Assembly: GCA_947446335.1 (NCBI GenBank)
Contig: CANFGA010000047.1
Location: 1 to 12,011 of the forward strand
DNA: 12,011 nt
Reading direction: 5' to 3'
DNA from: Oxalobacteraceae bacterium
GTDB taxonomy: Bacteria; Pseudomonadota; Gammaproteobacteria; Burkholderiales; Burkholderiaceae_D
A program made the translations under genes and the position numbers. Position 1 is the stretch's first letter. The number at the start of each line of letters is the position of its first letter. A model generated the notes under the pieces. The model had not been told where the DNA came from, made no database searches, and saw nothing but the letters and a program-made list of their open reading frames with translations. Positions 6,777 to 12,011 of this stretch are shown piece after piece.

Positions 6777-8521
6777 TCCTGCAAGCACTCAACGACTACT
6801 ACCTGCGGCGCCAGCGCGCACAGGATCCAAAGGATCGATTGCCGGCTTTTGGACTGGAAGAAAAGGAAATCCCGTTTATCATCGAAATCGATGCTGACGG
6901 TCGGCTCGTCAATCTGGCCGACACGCGCACGACTGAGGGCAAGAAAAAAATTGGCCGACGTTATCTGGTGCCGCAGGGCGTCAAAAAAACTTCAGGCGTC
7001 GCCGCGAATCTGCTGTGGGATACGACCGAATATGTGCTCGGAGTCGATACCAAAGGCAAGCCAGAGCGCGTTATCGAGCAACATGCGGCATTTTGCGCAC
7101 GCCTTGCAAGCTTGCCACCGAATACGCTCGATGAACCTGGAATAAAGGCCATATTCGCCTTTTTCAAGAGCTTCGACCTCGCACAATTTGCAGCTAGGGC
7201 TGAATGGCAGGAAATCATGCTGACCAACCCAGTCATGACGTTCCAATTGCATGGCGATATTGGATTGATCTGCCAGCGCCCCGCCGTCGTTGCGGCGACA
7301 ACGCTGACGATGGACGAATCCACGTTGGACGGAGTTTGCCTCGTCAGCGGCGCCCCTGCCACAATTGAACGGTTACATCCCTCCATCAAAGGCGTATGGG
7401 GTGCGCAATCTTCGGGTGCAAATATCGTTTCGTTCAATCTGGATGCGTTCAACTCTTACGGCAAGGCACAAGGCGCCAATGCACCAATGGGCAAACCGGC
7501 AGTCTTCGCTTACACGACAGCGCTCAATCACCTGTTGGCGCGCGATTCGCGCCAACGGATCCAGGTCGGCGATACGTCGACCGTTTTTTGGGCCGAGGAG
7601 GAAAACGACCTCGAAAACACGCTGCTCGATCTGTTCGGCGACCCACCAAAAGACGACCCCGAGCGTGGCACCGCGGCACTGAAGACGCTACATCAAGCGG
7701 TCCAATCCGGTAAATTCATGCATGGCGATGCAGATACCCGCTTCCATGTTTTGGGCCTGGCGCCCAATGCCGCCCGCATCGCGATCCGTTTTTGGGAAAC
7801 CGCGCCAGCAGATGAACTGGCGCGACGGATAGCACGTCATTTCGACGACATCAAGATAGTACGCGCGCCACACGACCCGGAACATCTGTCCTTGTTTCGC
7901 CTACTGACGTCACTCGCACTGCAAGGCAAGGCTGACAACATCCCGCCCAACTTGAGCGGAGCGATCATGCGGTCCATTCTGGAAGGATTGCCTTATCCAG
8001 CACTATTGTTCAATTTAGCGGTACAGCGCAGCCGAGCGGAACAAAAGCCGACCTATGCGCGCGCCGCCGCCATCAAGGCTTCATTGAATCGAACAATTCG
8101 CCGCAGCAAACTTGCTGCATCCAGTCCTGAGAAGGAGTTTCAAATTATGCTCGATCCGACCAACGCCAACCCTGCCTATCTTCTGGGGCGCCTGTTTGCA
8201 ACCCTTGAAAAAATTCAAGAAGAGGCCAGCCCGGGCTTGAATGCGACCATACGCGACCGTTATTACAGCGCTGCTTCCAGCACGCCGGTCGCCGTCTTCA
8301 CCACGCTGTTGCGCTTGAAAAATCATCATCTGGGCAAGCTGTCGAAAGGTCGCGCCGTCCAACTGGAAAGACTGATCGGCGACATCATGGTCGGTCTCAA
8401 CGATTTCCCCCGCATTCTTGCCCTGCCCGATCAAGGCCGGTTTGCATTGGGCTACTACCACCAACGCCAAGCATTCTTCACCAAAACAGAAACCGTCAAT
8501 AACCAAGAGGAATCCAAATGA
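6773..8521 (+). CDS. cas8c: Cas8c (Csd1), large subunit of type I-C Cascade
   Basis: Cas8c is the subunit that reads the PAM, opens the DNA and recruits Cas3. The 582-residue protein begins MILQALNDYYLRR, the typical Csd1 start, and carries the family segment YLVPQGVKKTSGVAANLLWD (64-83). The start at ATG 6773 is preferred over an in-frame ATG at 6749, because GAGG (6762-6765) lies seven bases upstream, it gives the ATGA overlap with cas5c, and the family alignment begins here. The last 124 residues form the helical small-subunit region, with an internal ribosome binding site and start (see cas11c). Its stop overlaps the cas7c start as ATGA. Length and domain order are normal for the family. 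Confidence 0.96.
   Translation: MILQALNDYYLRRQRAQDPKDRLPAFGLEEKEIPFIIEIDADGRLVNLADTRTTEGKKKIGRRYLVPQGVKKTSGVAANLLWDTTEYVLGVDTKGKPERVIEQHAAFCARLASLPPNTLDEPGIKAIFAFFKSFDLAQFAARAEWQEIMLTNPVMTFQLHGDIGLICQRPAVVAATTLTMDESTLDGVCLVSGAPATIERLHPSIKGVWGAQSSGANIVSFNLDAFNSYGKAQGANAPMGKPAVFAYTTALNHLLARDSRQRIQVGDTSTVFWAEEENDLENTLLDLFGDPPKDDPERGTAALKTLHQAVQSGKFMHGDADTRFHVLGLAPNAARIAIRFWETAPADELARRIARHFDDIKIVRAPHDPEHLSLFRLLTSLALQGKADNIPPNLSGAIMRSILEGLPYPALLFNLAVQRSRAEQKPTYARAAAIKASLNRTIRRSKLAASSPEKEFQIMLDPTNANPAYLLGRLFATLEKIQEEASPGLNATIRDRYYSAASSTPVAVFTTLLRLKNHHLGKLSKGRAVQLERLIGDIMVGLNDFPRILALPDQGRFALGYYHQRQAFFTKTETVNNQEESK
8147..8521 (+). CDS. cas11c: Cas11c, small Cascade subunit from an internal start in cas8c
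   Basis: In characterised type I-C systems the small subunit is made by internal translation at the 3' end of cas8c, and two copies line the belly of Cascade to hold the non-target strand. Here the same arrangement is visible. A perfect AAGGAG (8132-8137) is followed nine bases later by ATG 8147, in frame with cas8c at codon 459. The product is 124 residues, close to the size reported for other Cas11c proteins. It starts MLDPTNANPAYLLGRLFATL, is predicted to be mainly helical with basic stretches (LLRLKNHHLGKLSKGRAVQ), and ends with the Cas8c C-terminus. Such a strong SD in the middle of a gene, placed correctly, is hard to explain otherwise. Standard gene finding would miss it. Confidence 0.8.
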   Translation: MLDPTNANPAYLLGRLFATLEKIQEEASPGLNATIRDRYYSAASSTPVAVFTTLLRLKNHHLGKLSKGRAVQLERLIGDIMVGLNDFPRILALPDQGRFALGYYHQRQAFFTKTETVNNQEESK

Positions 8522-9402
8522 GCCTGACCAATCGCTATGATTTTGTTCTGTTGTTCGATGTAAAAGATGGCAATCCGAACGGCGACCCTGATGCAGGCAA
8601 TTTACCAAGGCTCGATGCCGAAACCGGCCACGGCTTGGTCACTGATGTCTGCCTGAAACGCAAGGTACGCAATTTTGTCGGAATGGCGAAAGGCGAACAC
8701 CCCCCGTATGAAATTTACGTAAAAGAAAAGGCGGTGCTCAACAACCAGCACAAGCGAGCATACATCGGCATTGATCGCGCCGACTTGCTGGAGGGTGACG
8801 ACAAGAAGCGCAAGGGAGGCGACGCGGTCGATGTGGCTCGCAGCTGGATGTGCCGCAATTTTTTTGATGTGCGCACTTTTGGCGCCGTAATGTCCACCGG
8901 CATCAATTGCGGCCAAGTGCGCGGTCCGGTGCAACTGACTTTTGCCCGCTCGATCGATCCTATCATCGCCCAGGAACACTCGATCACCCGGATGGCTGTC
9001 GCCACCGAAGCGGAAGCAGAAAAACAGGGGGGCGATAACCGTACCATGGGCCGCAAGCACACGGTTCCCTACGGCCTGTACATGGCGCACGGTTTTGTCT
9101 CCAGTTTCCTCGCCAAGCAAACCGGCTTTTCCGAAAATGACCTGGAATTGTTCTGGCAATCGCTGAACCAGATGTTCGAACACGATCGCTCTGCCGCACG
9201 CGGCGAAATGAGCACGCGCGGCCTGTACGTGTTCAAGCACGACTCGGAACTCGGCAATGCCCCCGCGCACAAGCTGTTCGAGCGCATTCAGGCAAGGCGC
9301 AAGGATGGCGTCGAAGTGCCGCGCAGCTTTGACGACTACGCTGTCGATGTCCAGGATACCGACTTGCCCGCAGGCGTGACTCTTTTGAATAAATCACAAT
9401 AA
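8518..9402 (+). CDS. cas7c: Cas7c (Csd2), Cascade backbone subunit
   Basis: Cas7c polymerises along the crRNA spacer to form the helical backbone of the complex. The 294-residue product shows the Csd2 hallmarks: an RRM-like start with RYDFVLLFDVKDGNPNGDPD (6-25), the LPRLDAETGHGLVTDVCLKR segment (29-48), WMCRNFFDVRTFGAVMSTG (110-128) and GQVRGPVQLTFARSIDPI (132-149). ATG 8518 overlaps the cas8c stop and has AGAGG (8506-8510) seven bases upstream. This good SD fits the need for several copies of Cas7 per complex. A 27-base gap follows before cas4, the widest gap in the operon, separating the interference genes from the adaptation genes. Confidence 0.97.
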   Translation: MSLTNRYDFVLLFDVKDGNPNGDPDAGNLPRLDAETGHGLVTDVCLKRKVRNFVGMAKGEHPPYEIYVKEKAVLNNQHKRAYIGIDRADLLEGDDKKRKGGDAVDVARSWMCRNFFDVRTFGAVMSTGINCGQVRGPVQLTFARSIDPIIAQEHSITRMAVATEAEAEKQGGDNRTMGRKHTVPYGLYMAHGFVSSFLAKQTGFSENDLELFWQSLNQMFEHDRSAARGEMSTRGLYVFKHDSELGNAPAHKLFERIQARRKDGVEVPRSFDDYAVDVQDTDLPAGVTLLNKSQ

Positions 9403-9429
9403 AATCCAAAACAGCGCTGGTATTTTTTA

Positions 9430-10056
9430 ATGGAAACTTCCACAACCGAAGCAATCCCGCTGTCTGCCCTGGAACACTGGATATATTGCCCGCGCCAGTG
9501 CGGGCTGATTCATCTGGAGCAGGCGTTTGAGGAAAATATTTATACCGCGCGCGGCCAGGCCTTGCATCACTTGGTCGATACTCCAGGATACGAGATCAAG
9601 GCGGGCGTGCGCGTCGAGCGCGCATTGCCGGTCTGGAGTGATCGCTACAACCTGATAGGCAAGGCCGACCTGGTGGAGTTTCATCCAGATGGCATGGTGT
9701 ATCCAGTCGAATTCAAGCATGGCGCCAAGCGGCAGAAGTTGCACGACGATATACAGCTAGCCGCACAGGCCATGTGCCTGGAGGAGATGCTGGGCCGTCC
9801 AGTGTCCAAAGGCGCCATTTTTCACGCCAGCAGCCACCGACGGCGCGAAGTGATCGTCACGCAGGAACTGAAACAACTTGTGCTCGCTACTGCGGATGCG
9901 ATTCGCGCAATGCTATCTTCAGAAAAGTTGCCGCCACCAGCCAATGATGCCCGCTGCAATGCGTGTTCGTTGAAGGATATCTGCCAGCCAGAAGCCCTGG
10001 CACAGCATGATCGTCAACATCAACAACGGCTGGTCTTGTTCAACCCGGAGCAATAA
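9430..10056 (+). CDS. cas4: Cas4, RecB-like iron-sulfur nuclease for spacer selection
   Basis: Cas4 works with Cas1-Cas2 to trim prespacers and ensure a correct PAM and orientation. The 208-residue protein has the four cysteines for an iron-sulfur cluster, C20 (in IYCPRQC) plus C176, C179 and C185 (RCNACSLKDIC). The RecB-type nuclease residues are present: the H46/H47 pair, D80 (GKADLVE), E94-x-K96 (VEFKHG) and Q109 (DDIQLAAQA). All expected active-site positions are filled. No clear Shine-Dalgarno site precedes ATG 9430; a T-run lies directly upstream, so expression may be lower than for cas7c. Only one base separates its stop from the cas1 start. Confidence 0.95.
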   Translation: METSTTEAIPLSALEHWIYCPRQCGLIHLEQAFEENIYTARGQALHHLVDTPGYEIKAGVRVERALPVWSDRYNLIGKADLVEFHPDGMVYPVEFKHGAKRQKLHDDIQLAAQAMCLEEMLGRPVSKGAIFHASSHRRREVIVTQELKQLVLATADAIRAMLSSEKLPPPANDARCNACSLKDICQPEALAQHDRQHQQRLVLFNPEQ

Positions 10057-10057
10057 G

Positions 10058-11092
10058 TTGCATACCATCCAGAATACCCTCTATGTGATGACGCCCAACG
10101 CATACGCGCATCTTGAGAACTCAACCTTGCGTATCGATATCGAGCATCAAAAAAAATTGCAAGTGCCACTCCATCATCTGGCCGGGTTGGTCTGCTTTGG
10201 CAATGTCATGGTGTCGCCAGCCCTGATGCACAGGTTGGCCGATGAAGGGAAATCATTGGTGTTGTTGGATAATTCAGGCCACTTCAAGGCTCGGTTGGAA
10301 GGCCCCGTTTCAGGAAATATATTGTTACGCCAAGGGCATCACCGAGTGGCATGTGACGTCCCATTCTGCCTCGAATTCGCGCGCACCGTGGTCGCTGGCA
10401 AACTCAGGAACAGCCGCACTAATATACAGCGGGGCATGCGCGAAACCAGCGATATAACGGAAGCCGCATCGCTCGGCCGTACTGCAGATAGCCTCGCAGC
10501 GTCATTGCGTGCGACAGCCGTTGCGAGCAACCTTGATGAGTTACGCGGCGTGGAAGGTGATGCTGCGCGCGGCTATTTTTCCGCCATCAATCTGATCGTC
10601 AAACCTCAGGCAAGAGCCTCGTTTGCGCTCAATGGCCGCACTCGCCGGCCGCCATTGGACCGGTTCAACGCACTGATCTCCTTTTTATATTCCATGAGCA
10701 TGAACGACTGTCGATCAGCATGCGAAGCCGCCGGTTTGGACGTGCAACTCGGATTCCTGCATGCAGTACGACCTGAGCGCGCGGCGTTAGCGCTGGATTT
10801 ACAGGAAGAATTTCGCTCGATCGTCTGCGACCGACTGGCCCTCACACTGATCAACCGAGGCCAGCTCACTGCCGCCGATTTTGACGAACGCGAAGGCGGT
10901 GCAGTGATGCTCGGCGACAAAGGGCGCCGCATCGTAGTCACAGCTTGGCAAGAACGAAAACAGGAAGAAGTCACCCATCCACTCACAGGAAACAAGATTC
11001 CGATTGGTCTGCTCCCTTTCATTCAGGCCCGCTTCATCGCACGCACCATACGCGGCGAGATGGAAGGCTATTTGCCTTATCTGGCAAAATAG
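10058..11092 (+). CDS. cas1: Cas1, CRISPR spacer integrase
   Basis: Cas1 is the metal-dependent integrase that inserts new spacers at the leader-repeat junction with Cas2. I place the start at TTG 10058, giving 344 residues beginning HTIQNTLYVMTPNAYAHLEN after the initiator. GGAG (10047-10050) lies seven bases upstream and the family N-terminus (NTLYV-TP-AY) begins there. An in-frame ATG at 10007 would overlap cas4 by 50 bases and add 17 unrelated residues. Catalytic residues are E166 (VEGDAARGYF), H235 (GFLHAVRPE) and D247 with E250 (LDLQEEFRS). The length is normal for Cas1 of type I-C. The stop is seven bases before cas2. Confidence 0.96.
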   Translation: MHTIQNTLYVMTPNAYAHLENSTLRIDIEHQKKLQVPLHHLAGLVCFGNVMVSPALMHRLADEGKSLVLLDNSGHFKARLEGPVSGNILLRQGHHRVACDVPFCLEFARTVVAGKLRNSRTNIQRGMRETSDITEAASLGRTADSLAASLRATAVASNLDELRGVEGDAARGYFSAINLIVKPQARASFALNGRTRRPPLDRFNALISFLYSMSMNDCRSACEAAGLDVQLGFLHAVRPERAALALDLQEEFRSIVCDRLALTLINRGQLTAADFDEREGGAVMLGDKGRRIVVTAWQERKQEEVTHPLTGNKIPIGLLPFIQARFIARTIRGEMEGYLPYLAK

Positions 11093-11099
11093 ATAATTA

Positions 11100-11390
11100 A
11101 TGCTTATTATTGTTACCTATGATGTCTGCACCGAATCGGCTGCCGGCCGCAAGCGACTCAGACGCGTTGCAAAAGCGTGCGAAAGCGTGGGCCAGCGCGT
11201 GCAAAAATCGGTCTTCGAATGCACTGTCAACGAAATGCAGTTTGAAGAACTTGAACGCAAATTGCTGGCTGAAATCGATGTGAGGCAGGATAATCTGCGC
11301 TTCTGTCGCATCATCGAGCCTGTCAGCGTCCGTGTCAAGCAACATGGCTGCTTTCGCTCCATTGATTTTGACGGTCCGCTCATCGCCTAA
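11100..11390 (+). CDS. cas2: Cas2, structural partner of the integrase
   Basis: Cas2 forms the dimer that bridges two Cas1 dimers during spacer integration. The 96-residue product has the ferredoxin-like fold start MLIIVTYDV with the conserved Asp8, the type I-C motif TESAAGRKRLRRVAKACE (11-28), GQRVQKSVFEC (31-41) and a C-terminal beta strand FDGPLIA. There is no strong Shine-Dalgarno site before ATG 11100, so translation probably depends on coupling to cas1, whose stop is seven bases away. It is the last cas gene; the leader follows directly and no T-run terminator is seen after it. Confidence 0.96.
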   Translation: MLIIVTYDVCTESAAGRKRLRRVAKACESVGQRVQKSVFECTVNEMQFEELERKLLAEIDVRQDNLRFCRIIEPVSVRVKQHGCFRSIDFDGPLIA

Positions 11391-11447
11391 GCGCGAACGG
11401 CTATCGCCGGCCAAGACGCAGGGCTTTCGCGCAATCGCTAACCCGAT

Positions 11448-11464
11448 AATAAATATGATTTATT
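11448..11464. repeat. AT-rich perfect inverted repeat in the leader
   Basis: AATAAAT (11448-11454) and ATTTATT (11458-11464) are exact reverse complements around ATG. An overlapping alternative pairs TATGA (11454-11458) with TCATA (11464-11468). It lies about 100 bases before the first repeat and could be a site for a DNA-bending or regulatory protein, though short AT-rich symmetry also arises by chance. Confidence 0.4.
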
Positions 11465-11520
11465 CATACAAAATAAAACCAATCCCCAAGAATTTATTGC
11501 TTTTTGAAGCGGGTTCGCGG

Positions 11521-11545
11521 GAAGATACCAAAATCTTCATTGGTA
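11521..11545. repeat. Interlocking inverted repeats just before the first CRISPR repeat
   Basis: Two overlapping inverted repeats occupy these 25 bases: GAAGAT (11521-11526) with ATCTTC (11533-11538), and TACCAA (11526-11531) with TTGGTA (11540-11545). They cannot form at the same time. They end 21 bases before repeat 1, within the distance where leader anchoring sequences direct integration. Confidence 0.45.
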
Positions 11546-11566
11546 ACAGCGAGTTACGGGTATAGA

Positions 11567-12011
11567 GCATCGCCCGGCCAAACAGTCGGGCGCGGATTGA
11601 AACCGCCGCATGATCGCCGCGAAGTCTCCGAAGTGGGGCATCGCCCGGCCAAACAGTCGGGCGCGGATTGAAACATGAGGGCGTCAAGTACGACGGTCGC
11701 ATGATAAATGGCATCGCCCGGCCAAACAGTCGGGCGCGGATTGAAACCCGAACATGACGTTCATCACTGCCGTCGAATACGGCATCGCCCGGCCAAACAG
11801 TCGGGCGCGGATTGAAACAATGCTTGCCTGCAAAGCTACAACTACCGCAGAGAAGCATCGCCCGGCCAAACAGTCGGGCGCGGATTGAAACTCGGCGTCA
11901 TCGTGCGCGACCGCGTGCGGATGGTGCGAGCATCGCCCGGCCAAACAGTCGGGCGCGGATTGACCCACCAGCGCGGGGCCGGTGCTGCCGAGCGAGTCCG
12001 CGCATCGCCCG
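11567..12011 (+). CRISPR. Type I-C CRISPR array, runs off right edge
   Basis: Six full repeats of 37 bases start at 11567, 11638, 11711, 11782, 11855 and 11930; a seventh starts at 12002 and is cut after 10 bases by the window edge. Repeats 1-5 are identical. Each begins GCATCGCCCGGCCAAACAGT and ends CGGGCGCGGATTGAAAC. Spacers are 34, 36, 34, 36, 38 and 35 bases, all different. The stem CGCCCG/CGGGCG (repeat bases 5-10 and 21-26) encloses a 10-base loop. The 11 bases after the stem, CGGATTGAAAC, have the length of the crRNA 5' handle left by Cas5c. The ATTGAAAC end and the adjacent leader show transcription on the plus strand, so spacer 1 is the newest. Confidence 0.98.
11930..11966 (+). repeat. 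Sixth CRISPR repeat with altered 3' end
   Basis: This copy matches the others for 34 bases but ends TTGACCC instead of TTGAAAC (changes at repeat positions 35 and 36). The altered bases fall in the crRNA 5' handle of spacer 6. The array does not stop here, because the next repeat begins normally at 12002. Confidence 0.9.

Larger units (their letters stand above)
11391..11566 (+). promoter_or_regulatory. CRISPR leader
   Basis: These 176 non-coding bases separate cas2 from the first repeat, on the side opposite to the ATTGAAAC end. This is where the array promoter and the integration anchoring sites should lie. It opens with CGCGAAC (11392-11398) and holds the inverse GTTCGCG at 11513-11519, then an AT-rich middle (11445-11507), then inverted repeats just before repeat 1. 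TATAGA at 11561-11566 touches the first repeat, but I see no well-spaced -35 box, so the exact promoter is left open. Confidence 0.8.

Noticed and set aside
7234..7243. Ten-base match between spacer 3 (CATGACGTTC) and cas8c; considered as self-targeting
   Set aside because: Ten bases in a 12-kb window is within chance expectation, and the match does not extend on either side.
11391..11432. GCGCGAA/TTCGCGC inverted repeat after cas2 considered as a terminator of the cas operon
   Set aside because: A seven-pair stem with a 28-base loop and no T-run; more likely part of the leader.
11460..11968. Minus-strand open frames through the array with repeated SIRARLFGRAM or QSAPDCLAGRC peptides
   Set aside because: These are translations of the CRISPR repeat in reverse, not a repeat protein.

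Overview
The window reads as a chromosomal segment of a GC-rich proteobacterium, most likely a betaproteobacterium of the Burkholderiales. This is inferred from codon use, an AqpZ very close to the E. coli type, and a type I-C CRISPR locus with an ATTGAAAC-ending repeat. The genus cannot be fixed from the sequence. Nearly all of the DNA is coding.

Left part (1-3509). The 3' end of an ABC-2 type exporter permease runs off the left edge. It is followed by aqpZ, a water-channel gene with its own ribosome binding site. Convergent to aqpZ, on the minus strand, is a gene for an uncharacterised secreted lipoprotein with a threonine-rich stalk. These genes have no evident functional link to the CRISPR system.

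Control region (3510-3834). An AT-rich island separates the divergent lipoprotein gene and cas3. It carries a good sigma70-like promoter, a perfect 14-bp palindrome, a 10-bp palindrome, and two exact 15-bp direct repeats that bracket the predicted cas promoter. The second repeat copy ends 2 bp before the cas3 start codon.

CRISPR-Cas type I-C (3835 to the right edge). The order is cas3-cas5c-cas8c-cas7c-cas4-cas1-cas2, then a leader and the array, all on the plus strand. Junctions are tight or overlapping, which implies one operon. Cas5c processes pre-crRNA and stays in the complex. Cas8c recognises the PAM, Cas7c forms the backbone, and Cas3 degrades the target. Cas4, Cas1 and Cas2 select and integrate spacers. 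A separate small subunit, Cas11c (124 residues), is predicted from an internal in-frame start inside cas8c, with a perfect AAGGAG Shine-Dalgarno site. All catalytic motifs that can be checked are intact, so the system looks functional.

The array has 37-nt repeats, five of them identical, with spacers of 34-38 nt. The repeat has an unusually large apical loop for type I-C. The sixth repeat carries two changes in the crRNA 5' handle. The array continues beyond the window.

The system itself is a known type. The parts most worth a second look are the promoter-bracketing direct repeats, the hidden cas11c, the atypical repeat and the altered sixth repeat.
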